From NCBI RefSeq assembly GCF_020889785.1, contig NZ_JACMYK010000016.1, positions 1-64,000 on the forward strand: DNA of 64,000 nucleotides. The letters run 5' to 3'. Positions 17,501-26,058 of the stretch are shown here, piece by piece; positions within the stretch are counted from its first letter, which is position 1; every line of letters starts with the position of its first letter. The notes beneath the pieces were generated by a model. The model saw only the letters and a program-made list of their open reading frames with translations. It made no database searches and was not told the DNA's origin. The translations under genes were made by a program, and so were the position numbers. The DNA is from Bradyrhizobium acaciae. Lineage in GTDB: Bacteria > Pseudomonadota > Alphaproteobacteria > Rhizobiales > Xanthobacteraceae.

Positions 17501-17779
17501 ATGCCACTCACCCGTGGCCGTATCGGGGGATATGATTCCGAACGGATGGCGTTCGGATTCACCATGATGAACGGCGAGCAAGAAATTGAATGCCAGATCA
17601 GCGACGCCGCAATGGACGAGCTGGCTGGCACGCGTGGAACCGCGAGCATGGCGCGACAGGCGCAATTCGTTGCGCTGCGCGACGCGGTCGAGCGGATCGC
17701 ATCCGACATCTACGACAGCAGCCCGGTAGTCCGGGGCGCAACGATCCGGATATTCACCAAGCACATCGCGAAAGAATAG
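17501..17779 (+). CDS. DUF1488 family protein
   Basis: A 92-residue cytoplasmic protein with the DUF1488 pattern: 'GGYDSERMAFGFTMMNGEQEIECQISDAAMDEL' early, then a helical C-terminus 'FVALRDAVERIASDIYD'. The upstream ATG is preferred because the 'YDSER' segment belongs to the family. Function unknown; often found as lone genes in alphaproteobacteria. It is followed by an extragenic palindrome. Confidence 0.75.
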   Translation: MPLTRGRIGGYDSERMAFGFTMMNGEQEIECQISDAAMDELAGTRGTASMARQAQFVALRDAVERIASDIYDSSPVVRGATIRIFTKHIAKE

Positions 17780-17825
17780 AAGCTGGCTACCATTAATCCG
17801 GCGACATAAGTTATCCCCTCACCCT

Positions 17826-17914
17826 GAGGTGCGAGCGGAGCGAGCCTCGAAGGGCGAACGGCCGGGCTCTATCCGGGCCGTGCATCCTTCGAGGCGCGCA
17901 AGAGCGCGCACCTC
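17826..17914. repeat. long extragenic palindromic element
   Basis: Outer arms GAGGTGCG (17826-17833) / CGCACCTC (17907-17914) and inner arms CCTCGAAGG (17845-17853) / CCTTCGAGG (17886-17894) fold into one long imperfect hairpin. It lies between two convergent genes and looks like a dispersed rhizobial palindromic repeat. It may also act as a terminator for both. Confidence 0.6.
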
Positions 17915-17972
17915 CAGCGACAGAGGCGAAACCTTTGCGCCGGGATGACGGATTGAACGGTGTACAATGGCT

Positions 17973-18836
17973 TTAGCTGCCGAATTCTTCCGTGCGCGCC
18001 GCCCGCCACAACGTCCAGAGCGTGCGCAGGCGTGAGACCGGCTTCGGCACGAACGGATCGTAGTCGGCCGCCTTCACCCGCTTCAGCTCGCGCCTGACAC
18101 AGGCGAGCGGCAGGAAGATCGGACGCACGCCGGACGGCACATCCGCGAGCAGCCCGAAGGCGGTCTTGAGATGGCCCTGCGCCTCGTCCGCGAATTGATC
18201 GATCGCAGCGCGAATATTCGGCGTCAGCTTGCCGGCAAAGACCTCTTCCTTGCTGCTGCCGTGCTGCTGAAGCAGCTCTACCGGCAGAAACAGCTGCTGC
18301 CGCGAGGCGTCACGGCCGAGCGCCGCGATGACCTGCGCCATGCCCTGGGCGAGGCCTGCATGACGAGCCAGGTGATCGATCGCCTCCGATGGCCGTGCCA
18401 CCACGCGCGTCGCCTGCGAGAACAGCGCCGAGGCCGTGGCGTCGAGATAGCCCTCGAGCGCGGCCAGCGACGGCATCGGATCGTTGTAGAGATCGAACTG
18501 GTGCTGCTCGACCAGCCGTGAGAATGGCGAGACCGGCAGGCGATGACTGCGGATCGTATGCAGCAGTTCGGCCGCGACCGGATTGCCCTCGACGCCGCCG
18601 TGCCCGGTCCCGGCCAGCATGTCGGTCCACCACTGCAGCCGCATCTCGCCGGGCAGCGGCTGGCTGACCTGCTCGTGCACGCGCGAAACCTCGATGTTGA
18701 AGGCGTAGAGCGCCAGCAACGCCCGGCGTTCCGGACCCGGCAGGAACAAGGTCGAGGCGTAGCGCACGAAGTCATGGGTCCGCACCAGATCGGCGCAGAA
18801 GGCCGCGCCGTCCTTCGGCGCCTCCGGCGCGTTCAT
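17973..18836 (-). CDS. squalene/phytoene synthase-like protein (NDUFAF6-like)
   Basis: A 287-residue trans-isoprenyl-diphosphate-synthase fold, with 'HDFVRYASTLFLPGPERRALLALYAF' and 'VHEQVSQPLPGEMRLQWWTDML'. The first aspartate-rich motif of true synthases (DxxxD) is replaced by 'NIEVSRVHE' (E49, V53), and the second is degenerate ('AQGMAQVIAALGRDAS'). This pattern fits the non-catalytic NDUFAF6/C8orf38 group, which in mitochondria assists complex I assembly. The ATG overlaps the stop of the Mth938-like gene by four bases, so the two are coupled. A true prenyl synthase role is unlikely but not excluded. Confidence 0.8.
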   Translation of the reverse strand: MNAPEAPKDGAAFCADLVRTHDFVRYASTLFLPGPERRALLALYAFNIEVSRVHEQVSQPLPGEMRLQWWTDMLAGTGHGGVEGNPVAAELLHTIRSHRLPVSPFSRLVEQHQFDLYNDPMPSLAALEGYLDATASALFSQATRVVARPSEAIDHLARHAGLAQGMAQVIAALGRDASRQQLFLPVELLQQHGSSKEEVFAGKLTPNIRAAIDQFADEAQGHLKTAFGLLADVPSGVRPIFLPLACVRRELKRVKAADYDPFVPKPVSRLRTLWTLWRAARTEEFGS

Positions 18837-19216
18837 GGCACCGCGATCAGCGCCGCCGCGACGCGGCGCCGCTCGCCCAGCATGATGTTGTAGGTGCGGA
18901 TCGCGGGTCCCGTCTGCATCGGGTCGAGCACCACCCGCACCGCGCGCAAGGCCTCACGCAGACCCTTGGGCGGCACCCAGACCTCGGTGCCGCTGCCGAC
19001 GATCAGCGTGTCGATCGCGTTGGCGGCCGCGAACACCTTTTGCAGCGAATATTCGTCGATCTCCTCCGGCCTGGTGACCGGCCAGGCCCAGATCGAGTCA
19101 GGCAGACACAGCAGCGAGCCGCGGTGCGACATATCGGCAAACGCGAAGCCGCCCTTGCCGTAGGCCTCGATCGGCGCCGACCTCGGAAGATGGGGAGCGT
19201 CCGAGGGGTTGCTCAT
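18833..19216 (-). CDS. Mth938-like domain protein (NDUFAF3-like)
   Basis: A 127-residue protein with the Mth938 fold: 'PIEAYGKGGFAFADMSHRGSLLCLP', then 'IDTLIVGSGTEVWVPPKGL' and 'MQTGPAIRTYNIMLGERRRVAAALIAV'. The human homologue NDUFAF3 binds NDUFAF4 and is needed for early complex I assembly. The start at 19216 follows secF by five bases, and its end overlaps the NDUFAF6-like start (ATGA). It is therefore the middle gene of a secD-secF-NDUFAF3-NDUFAF6 run. A DUF498 label would be equivalent. Confidence 0.85.
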   Translation of the reverse strand: MSNPSDAPHLPRSAPIEAYGKGGFAFADMSHRGSLLCLPDSIWAWPVTRPEEIDEYSLQKVFAAANAIDTLIVGSGTEVWVPPKGLREALRAVRVVLDPMQTGPAIRTYNIMLGERRRVAAALIAVP

Positions 19217-19221
19217 GCCGG

Positions 19222-20255
19222 CTACTTCTTGGCTGCCGCCGCGTCCGGCTTCTTGGCCGGGGCGTCCTGCACCTCGCCCCGGGTGGTGTGAACGCCGAGA
19301 TAGATCAGGATCGGCGCCGCGATGAAGATCGAGGTATAGGTGCCGACCAGCACGACGCCGAACATCATGACCGCGGTGAAGCTGTGGATCGCGTGGCCGC
19401 CGAACAGCAGCAGCGCGAGCAGCGCCAGGGTCACGGTGACGTGGGTGATGATCGAACGCGACAGCGTCGAGTTGATCGACTCGTTCAGCAGCTGCGGCAT
19501 CGGCATCTTCTTGTAGCGCCGCAGCATCTCGCGGATACGGTCGTAGATGACGACGGTGTCGTTGAGCGAGTAGCCGAGAATCGTCAGCAATGCCGCGATG
19601 CTGGTGAGATCGAAATCGACCTGAGTGATCGACATGAAGCCGATCGTCAGCACGATGTCGTGGACGTTGGCGATCATGGCGCCGAGCGCAAACTGCCACT
19701 CAAACCGGAACCAGAGATAGATCAGGATGCCGACGATCGCGAGCATCAGGCCGAGCATGCCGAAGGCGAGCAGCTCGCCGGAGACGCGCGGCCCCACCAC
19801 TTCGACGCGGCGGTAATCGACGGAGTCGCCGAGCGAGCGCGTATCTTGCCCACCGCATCCTGCTGGGCCTTGTCGCCGCCCGGCTGCTCGGCGACGCGGA
19901 TCTGCACGTCGGCCTCGCCCGAACCGCCGAGTTGCTGCAACTGCACCTCGCCGAGGCCGAGACCATTCAACGTCGTGCGCATCGCGGCGATGTCGGCGGA
20001 GCCGGATTTAGCCCGTACTTCCAGCAGCGTGCCGCCCTTGAAGTCGATGCCGAAATTCAGGCCGTGGGTGAAGAACAACGTGATCGCGAGGATCGAGAGC
20101 AGCGCCGAGATCGGGAAGCTGATGCGGCGGAAGCGCGTGAAGTCGAAGTGCGTGTCGTCGGGCACGATACGCAGCGGCGGCAGCAGGCCGAGCGCCGCGA
20201 CCACGGTCAGCACGGCAATCAGGATGCCAAGGCCAATGAGAACGGTATGAGTCAC
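19222..20255 (-). pseudogene. secF: protein translocase subunit SecF, interrupted by a one-base frameshift
   Basis: With one correction this would be a 344-residue SecF, the partner of SecD that uses the proton gradient to help Sec-dependent export. The N-terminal part has TM1 and 'GLNFGIDFKGGTLLEVR'. The C-terminal part has 'VVGPRVSGELLAFGMLGL', 'LTILGYSLNDTVVIYDRIRE' and the remaining membrane helices. The two parts are in different frames. The break lies near 19831-19843, in the minus-strand text ATACGCGCTCGCTCGGCGAC; adding one base (GCC for GC) restores 'KIRASLGDSVDYRR'. Without correction the C-terminal half is lost. Codon usage is normal on both sides, which suggests a recent mutation or a sequence error. 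Confidence 0.85.
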
Positions 20256-20265
20256 AACAGGCCTC

Positions 20266-21861
20266 TCAGATCGGCACGGTTTGCGGCCGCTTCCACCGCA
20301 CCCACCCGGCGACGATCAGGCGCGTCATGGTGAAGGCGGTGAACACCGTGGTGATGATGCCGATGCCGAGCGTCACGGCAAAGCCGCGCACCGGTCCGGT
20401 GCCGATGTAGAACAGCACGGCGGCAGCGATGAAGGTGGTGATGTTGGAGTCGAGGATGGTCGCCAGCGCCCGCTTGAACCCGGCGTCGATCGCCGAGATC
20501 GCGTTGCGGCCGCCGCGCAATTCCTCGCGGATGCGCTCGTAGATCAGCACGTTGGAATCGACCGCGATGCCGACGGTCAGCACGATGCCGGCGATGCCGG
20601 GCAAGGTCAGCGTGGCGTTGAGCAGCGACAGCAGCCCGAAGATCATGGCGACGTTGATGGCCACGGCGATGTTGGCGAACACCCCGAACAGCCGGTAGGT
20701 GAGCAGCATGAACACGATGACCAGGATCGAGCCGACATAGGCCGCGAGCTCGCCCTTCTCGATCGAGTCCTGCCCGAGGCCGGGACCGACGGTGCGCTCC
20801 TCGACCACGGTCAAGGGCGCCGGCAGCGCGCCGGCACGCATCAGGATCGCCAGATCATTGGCGGACTGCACCGTGAAGCTGCCGGATATCTGCCCCTGTC
20901 CGCCGGTGATCGGCTCGCGGATCACGGGCGCCGAGATCACCTTGCCGTCAAGCACGATCGCAAACGGCTGGCCGACGTTATCGGCGGTCGCCTGAGCGAA
21001 TTTGCGGGCACCCGACGTATTGAACTTGAAGCTGACGATCGCCTCGCCGGTGCGCTGGTCAAAACCGGGTTGAGCGTCGGAGAGTTCAGCGCCGGAAACC
21101 AGCACCTGCTTCTTCACGATGTACGGAACCGGTGGCGGCGACGCACTCACGAGCCGCTCCGAGTCCACCGGCACCGTGGCCTGATCGGGCGACGCCGTGG
21201 TGTCGACCATGCGGAATTCCATCTTCGCGGTCTTGCCGAGCAGCTCCTTCAGATGGGTCGGGTCCTGCAGGCCAGGCACCTGCACCAGGATGCGATCGGT
21301 GCCCTGACGCTGGATCAAGGGCTCGACGGTGCCGAGTTCGTTGACGCGCTTCTCGACGATCTGGATCGACTGCTCGATGGTCTTGCGCATGCGATCGAGC
21401 ATGGCCGCTTGCGGTATCGTCATGCGGATCAGCCCGCCTCCGGCGTCCGCCACCTCAAGATCGCGCTGCCCGCTCGATCCGATCAGGCCGCCGATCGGCT
21501 GCGCGATCTCCCGAAGTTTGGCCAACGCCGCTGGAACATCGGCCTCCTTCGCGATCCGGGCCTCGACGCCGTCGTTGCGGATTACGATTCCCCCGGTGAA
21601 GCCGATCCGAGCATCGCGCAGCGCCTTCCGGGCATCGTCGCGGATCTGTTCGAGCTTCTCCTTCTTCACATAGTTGGAGTCGACCTCGAGCAACAGATAC
21701 GAGCCGCCCTGCAAATCGAGACCGAGTACGAGGCGCCGCTGCGCCCAGGCCGGCCAGGTCTTGACCTGCGCTTCGGGGAAGAAATTGGGCACGGCGCACA
21801 GGCAGACCACCAGCGCTATCAGGATAATCCCCAGCGCTCGCCACCGCGTGAAATACAACAT
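20266..21861 (-). CDS. secD: protein translocase subunit SecD
   Basis: A 531-residue inner-membrane protein with six transmembrane helices and a large periplasmic region between TM1 and TM2. Family motifs are 'LGLDLQGGSYLLLEV', 'RILVQVPGLQDPTHLKELLGKTA' and, in the membrane half, 'VLTVGIAVDSNVLIYERIREEL' and 'LDSNITTFIAAAVLF'. It drives late steps of protein translocation with SecF and YajC. The length is typical, there is a gap of 10 bases to secF, and yajC is upstream. Confidence 0.95.
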   Translation of the reverse strand: MLYFTRWRALGIILIALVVCLCAVPNFFPEAQVKTWPAWAQRRLVLGLDLQGGSYLLLEVDSNYVKKEKLEQIRDDARKALRDARIGFTGGIVIRNDGVEARIAKEADVPAALAKLREIAQPIGGLIGSSGQRDLEVADAGGGLIRMTIPQAAMLDRMRKTIEQSIQIVEKRVNELGTVEPLIQRQGTDRILVQVPGLQDPTHLKELLGKTAKMEFRMVDTTASPDQATVPVDSERLVSASPPPVPYIVKKQVLVSGAELSDAQPGFDQRTGEAIVSFKFNTSGARKFAQATADNVGQPFAIVLDGKVISAPVIREPITGGQGQISGSFTVQSANDLAILMRAGALPAPLTVVEERTVGPGLGQDSIEKGELAAYVGSILVIVFMLLTYRLFGVFANIAVAINVAMIFGLLSLLNATLTLPGIAGIVLTVGIAVDSNVLIYERIREELRGGRNAISAIDAGFKRALATILDSNITTFIAAAVLFYIGTGPVRGFAVTLGIGIITTVFTAFTMTRLIVAGWVRWKRPQTVPI

Positions 21862-21901
21862 CGAATTGACCTGTCAGATTCGGCAAAAGGCTCCGCGGCA
21901 A

Positions 21902-22258
21902 TCAGCTCGCGGACGCCTCGTCCTTGGCGTCGCCCTTCGCCGGCTCACCCTTGGTCCGCACGCCCGAAATCATCTGGCGCATCTGCCGCACGCGAACGCC
22001 GTCCGAAATCTCGAACTCGATCTGGTCGTCGTCGACCACCTTGGTCACCTTGCCGACGAGGCCGCCAGAGGTCACCACGGTGTCGCCACGGCGGATGTTC
22101 TTCACGAGGTCCGCATGATCGCGCACCTTCTTCTGCTGCGGGCGCAGAATCAGGAAGTACATGATGACGAAGATCAGCGCGAATGGCAGCAGCGACATCA
22201 ACATGCTGTTGGTATCACCACTCGCTCCAGCCTGGGCAAACGCAGGAGTAATCAGCAT
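21902..22258 (-). CDS. yajC: Sec translocon accessory protein YajC
   Basis: A 118-residue protein: one transmembrane helix (MLMSLLPFALIFVIMYFLILRP), then the cytoplasmic YajC domain 'VRDHADLVKNIRRGDTVVTSGGLVGKV' and a charged tail. The start MLITPAFAQA at 22258 is the usual alphaproteobacterial form; the frame is open to 22333. It is the first gene of yajC-secD-secF-NDUFAF3-like-NDUFAF6-like. Confidence 0.93.
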   Translation of the reverse strand: MLITPAFAQAGASGDTNSMLMSLLPFALIFVIMYFLILRPQQKKVRDHADLVKNIRRGDTVVTSGGLVGKVTKVVDDDQIEFEISDGVRVRQMRQMISGVRTKGEPAKGDAKDEASAS

Positions 22259-22448
22259 TCGGACGATCCTCGGATTAAGACGGGAAAGGACCGGCAGCGC
22301 CCTCGGGTCGGGGCGGTATGGCGGTCCGGACAAATTCGCGCGGACTATAGCGGCCGCGGTCCCAATTGCAACGTTAACGGACCTTCATTTAGGGCGCTTG
22401 CGGGACCGCCGCCAGCCCGATAAGGCTGCGCCGTCAGGAACTGGACAA

Positions 22449-23432
22449 ATGCCGAAAAAAGCCAAGAAAACCACCAGCAAAACAGCCAGCAAAACCGCCT
22501 CCAAAGCGGCAGCCAAAAGCGTTGCAAAAGCCGCGACAAAACGCCCGGCGACGGAGCTCAACGGCGTAACCGTCGAGCGGATCGCGAACGCCCTGGAGAC
22601 CATCGCCAGCCGGCTTGCAGCCGCCTCCCCGACTCACGATCCGGCCAAGTCGCTCAGTGCCGCGGACGCCTTTGTCTGGCATCCGGACGGACGGCTGGCT
22701 CCAGTGCCGCGCGTCAGCCGCGTCGAGATCGGCCTGCTCAAGGGCGTCGACCGGATGCGCGATATCCTGATGGAGAATACCGAGCGCTTCACCAACGGAC
22801 TGCCCGCCAACAATGCGCTGCTCTGGGGCGCCCGCGGCATGGGCAAGTCGTCGCTGGTCAAGGCTGCGCATGCCAGCATCAATGTCGACCGCAAGCCGGC
22901 CGACCGGCTGAAGCTGATCGAGATCCATCGCGAGGACATCGAAAGCCTGCCCGGCCTGATGGAGCTGCTGCGCAGCTCCTCGTTCCGCTTCATCGTGTTC
23001 TGCGACGACCTCTCCTTCGACGGCAACGACGCCTCGTACAAGTCGCTGAAGGCCGTGCTGGAAGGCGGTATCGAGGGACGCCCCGACAACGTCATCCTCT
23101 ATGCGACCTCCAACCGGCGACATCTCCTGGCGCGCGAGATGATCGAGAACGAACGCTCGACCGCGATCAATCCGGGCGAAGCGGTCGAAGAAAAGGTGTC
23201 GCTGTCGGATCGCTTCGGCCTCTGGCTCGGCTTCCATCGCTGCAGCCAGGACGAGTACCTTGCGATGGTGAAGGGCTATTGCGATCATTACGGCATCAAG
23301 ATCGCCGAGGACGAACTCGAGCGCGAGGCGCTCGAATGGTCGACCACCCGCGGATCGCGCTCCGGCCGCGTCGCCTGGCAGTACACACAGGAACTCGCGG
23401 GCCGGCTCGGAGTGCGGCTGAGCGGCGCGTAG
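22449..23432 (+). CDS. DUF815 ATP-binding protein with lysine/alanine-rich N-terminus
   Basis: A 327-residue AAA+-like ATPase of the DUF815 family. It has Walker A 'LLWGARGMGKSSLVKAA', Walker B 'FIVFCDDLSFDGND', a sensor-like 'VILYATSNRRHL', and C-terminal 'SLSDRFGLWLGFHRCSQDEYL'. The first 35 residues are low-complexity Lys/Ala/Ser/Thr ('KKAKKTTSKTASKTASKAA'), like a histone-H1-type tail, and are not part of the family core. It is divergent from yajC. Function unknown. Confidence 0.85.
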   Translation: MPKKAKKTTSKTASKTASKAAAKSVAKAATKRPATELNGVTVERIANALETIASRLAAASPTHDPAKSLSAADAFVWHPDGRLAPVPRVSRVEIGLLKGVDRMRDILMENTERFTNGLPANNALLWGARGMGKSSLVKAAHASINVDRKPADRLKLIEIHREDIESLPGLMELLRSSSFRFIVFCDDLSFDGNDASYKSLKAVLEGGIEGRPDNVILYATSNRRHLLAREMIENERSTAINPGEAVEEKVSLSDRFGLWLGFHRCSQDEYLAMVKGYCDHYGIKIAEDELEREALEWSTTRGSRSGRVAWQYTQELAGRLGVRLSGA

Positions 23433-23498
23433 CCCGGGTAGCGCGCCCGGCAACGCGCGGGGCTTCTGAATTCGGTGCGGCATGGGTACACTCGGTCC

Positions 23499-23972
23499 AT
23501 GCCGGCCGACCCAAGCGCGATTGCGAGACGATGTGGCGAGTGCACCGCGTGCTGCGATGGCTGGCTGAAAATCCGGATTCGTGACCACGACGTCTATCCG
23601 GGGCAGCCATGCCCGTTCAGCAGCGCGGGCAAATGCACGATCTACCACGAGCGCCCGGTTGACCCCTGCCACAATTTCGTCTGCGGCTGGCTGGCGCCGA
23701 CAAGCCCGCTGCCCGACTGGATGCGTCCGGACAAATCCGATCTCATCTTCCTTCCCGCAAGCTTCGCCTGGCGGACGATCCCGGTCGACGTCGCGGTCGC
23801 CATCGGGAAGCGTCCGAAGGCAAAGGCGCGCACTTGGCTCGAAGCCTTCAGCCGTGACACGCGGCGGCCCCTGCTGCTGCAGTCGGACGGGGAATGGCAC
23901 GCGCATGGACCGCCGCAATTCCTGCGCGACATGGTCGAGCAGATATCCGGCGGCCTCGATCCGCTGCGGTAA
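23499..23972 (+). CDS. YkgJ-family cysteine-cluster protein
   Basis: A 157-residue protein with the Zn/Fe-S-binding CxxCxxCC cluster 'CGECTACC' near the N-terminus, followed by 'PGQPCPF', 'GKCTIYHERPVDPCHNFVCGWL'. In total about eight cysteines are spaced as in YkgJ proteins. Proposed roles include metal-centre or flagellin modification, unproven. The ATG at 23499 is taken; a GTG at 23475 would add eight residues. It follows DUF815 on the same strand by 66 bases. Confidence 0.8.
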   Translation: MPADPSAIARRCGECTACCDGWLKIRIRDHDVYPGQPCPFSSAGKCTIYHERPVDPCHNFVCGWLAPTSPLPDWMRPDKSDLIFLPASFAWRTIPVDVAVAIGKRPKAKARTWLEAFSRDTRRPLLLQSDGEWHAHGPPQFLRDMVEQISGGLDPLR

Positions 23973-24336
23973 TATAAGACCTCAAACCAAGCATGCCTTT
24001 ACTAAAGCAGGCTCTATTTTGGCATTCATTATCCCAAACCGGCCATTTTATGTTGCAGTGCACTCATAATTTGTCAGCAATACCGACATAATTCGAAAAG
24101 GGCATTTTTATCAGCTACTTCAGCGCCATCTAAGTAAGTCAAATTTTATTCCAAAAACCTCGGTGCGACAAATTGATGCACTGCGATAGTATCATCGTAC
24201 CTATTTTGTCACATGCCGCGATTAATCGCCATCAGCTCACTCATCAGCCGTGTATCTGGCATTTGGTATACATTAGCATTTCCACCCGTTTGCAGCCTCA
24301 GCAGCCCGTTGAGGTGATCGGCAAATGGGGGATCGA
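23973..24336. promoter_or_regulatory. A+T-rich regulatory region before the porin gene
   Basis: About 360 bases, strongly A+T-rich compared with the rest of the window (for example around 24050-24220), and without a gene. It ends at a GGGGGA ribosome-binding site seven bases before the porin ATG. Long A+T-rich leaders are common upstream of highly expressed, regulated outer-membrane porins; sites for regulators or a small RNA target are possible but not identified. Confidence 0.45.
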
Positions 24337-25959
24337 ATGAAAAAGAGACTTCTCGTAGGGACTGCATCCGCGGCGATTTGCCTGGCGCTCGCGCAACAGC
24401 CGATACATGCGGCAACGCTCGACGACGTCATGGCACGTCTGGATGCACTCGAACGAAACAATGCAAAACTCGCCAAGGAGAACGCTCAACTCAGGGATCG
24501 CGTGAATCACATCACGAGCGCTCCGGCTCCGGCCGCAGCGTCGACGCCCAAGGGCAATCCGGTCCAGCACGCGGCCGTTGCGCCCTCCCCAACGCCGCCG
24601 GCTCCCGAACATGCCGTCGTCAGCATCGGTGGCGCGCCGATCTACAGCAAGGCGCCCGGCGGCAACGCCTTCGTCGACAACACCACCGTTACCCTTTACG
24701 GCCACGTCGATCTATCGGGCGACTTCTTCAACGCCGGCGTGTTCGATCAGGGCAACAAGTTCGGCGTGGCGAGCAACCTCACCTATTTCGGCGTGCGTGC
24801 CCGCCACAACCTCGAGCCGTACGGCTTCGCCGGATGGGCCGCCGTGGCCCAGTTCGAATCCCTGGTCGAGGTCGCGGCTACGCCGACCGAACGCGCCGCG
24901 TTCGGCACGCGCGACAGCTTCATCGGAATGGAAACACCGTGGGGTGCGATCAAGGCCGGCAAGGCGGATACGCCGTACAAGAAATCGACCGCCAAGTTCG
25001 ATCCGTTCTCGGCGACGCTCGGCGACTACAATTCGATCATGGGCAACACCGGCGGCGACCTGCGCGCAGAGTTCGATTGGCGCGCAGCGCACGCGGTCTG
25101 GTACGAGTCTCCGATCTGGAACGGTTTCCAGGCAACTCTGATGGCCTCGCCCGGACAGAACACGGCGAAGGACAACAGCGATTTCGCACTCGGCGACTTC
25201 AACTGCCCCGGCACTTCTGCGCGCGGCAGCGGCAGCGGCTTCCCGTTGACCTCGGCGCCGGAGGGCTGCACCGATGGCTCGTACGGTAATCTGTACAGCG
25301 CCTCGCTGACCTACAACCAGGGTCCGTTCACGGCGGTCGCCGCCTACGAGATGCATGAGGGCACCAACCGCACCGGTGACGAGGCCGTCACGCCGCTCAG
25401 CAATGGTGGCGTGTTGATCGTGCCCCCCGGAGCCGTCGGCATCGCCAACGAATGGGCCGCGAAGCTCGGCGCCGGCTATGGCTTCAATGACGGCATCGGC
25501 AAACTGCAGCTCTACGGCATCTATGAGATCATGCGGCGCGAGAACACCGTTGCCGACTTCAACGAGCGCTCGCGTGACGGCTACTTCATCAGCGCCACGC
25601 AGTCGGTTGGCGCCTGGGATGTCAGTGCGTCCTGGGCTCACGCCAACGCCTCGCCGGGCTCGCCCGGGACCGGCGTATTCAACAACTACACGGTCGCTCC
25701 GCCGGCCGGCTCGGCCGACTTTGCACTCAACAGCGTGGACAGCAGCGCCGATCAATATGCGGCAGGCGTCAAGTACCACTTCAGCCCGTTCGCAACCTGG
25801 TATCTCGTCGGCAGCTATCTGCGCAACGGCCCCGGCGCTCACTACTGCCTTGGCGTGAGCGGTCATGGCTACGGCGTGTGCGGACGCGACGCCAACAACA
25901 ACGTGGTCGCCGGCAACAAGGCGAGCGCGGTCACGACCGGCATGACGTTCGACTTCTAG
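24337..25959 (+). CDS. outer-membrane porin
   Basis: A 540-residue porin. It has a signal peptide (MKKRLLVGTASAAICLALA...HA), a short coiled coil 'VMARLDALERNNAKLAKENAQL' (residues ~31-52) as found in porins that bind the cell wall, a Pro/Ala linker, then a beta-barrel that starts 'TVTLYGHVDLSGDFF' and ends in the OMP signature phenylalanine 'TTGMTFDF'. The loop with 'GDLRAEFDWRAAHAVWYESPIWNGFQATL' is typical of Gram-negative porins (Porin_4). It sits alone, with its own leader and terminator, interrupting the conserved export cluster. Confidence 0.88.
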   Translation: MKKRLLVGTASAAICLALAQQPIHAATLDDVMARLDALERNNAKLAKENAQLRDRVNHITSAPAPAAASTPKGNPVQHAAVAPSPTPPAPEHAVVSIGGAPIYSKAPGGNAFVDNTTVTLYGHVDLSGDFFNAGVFDQGNKFGVASNLTYFGVRARHNLEPYGFAGWAAVAQFESLVEVAATPTERAAFGTRDSFIGMETPWGAIKAGKADTPYKKSTAKFDPFSATLGDYNSIMGNTGGDLRAEFDWRAAHAVWYESPIWNGFQATLMASPGQNTAKDNSDFALGDFNCPGTSARGSGSGFPLTSAPEGCTDGSYGNLYSASLTYNQGPFTAVAAYEMHEGTNRTGDEAVTPLSNGGVLIVPPGAVGIANEWAAKLGAGYGFNDGIGKLQLYGIYEIMRRENTVADFNERSRDGYFISATQSVGAWDVSASWAHANASPGSPGTGVFNNYTVAPPAGSADFALNSVDSSADQYAAGVKYHFSPFATWYLVGSYLRNGPGAHYCLGVSGHGYGVCGRDANNNVVAGNKASAVTTGMTFDF

Positions 25960-25994
25960 AGCCATCTCCGAGAGCGCTCTGGATCAAAAACAAA

Positions 25995-26020
25995 ACGGGG
26001 GAGGCTTGCGCCTCCCCCGT
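25995..26020. terminator. bidirectional terminator between porin and LysM/M23 genes
   Basis: Stem ACGGGGGAGGC / GCCTCCCCCGT of 11 bp, loop TTGC. T-rich sequence follows on the plus strand (TGTCTTTGTTG), and on the minus strand (TTTTGTTTTTG) from the preceding A run. It serves two convergent genes. Confidence 0.8.
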
Positions 26021-26058
26021 TGTCTTTGTTGTGAGACTTGGAAGTCCCGGCGCGTAAC

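Noticed and set aside
17295..17501. 68-codon frame over a dispersed repeat
   Set aside because: It is formed by the extragenic repeat at 17326-17410, so it is not a gene.
20281..22164. 627-codon open frame on the plus strand across secD
   Set aside because: Antisense frame of secD/yajC; its composition (His/Asp/Arg/Gly) is what high-GC coding DNA gives on the opposite strand.
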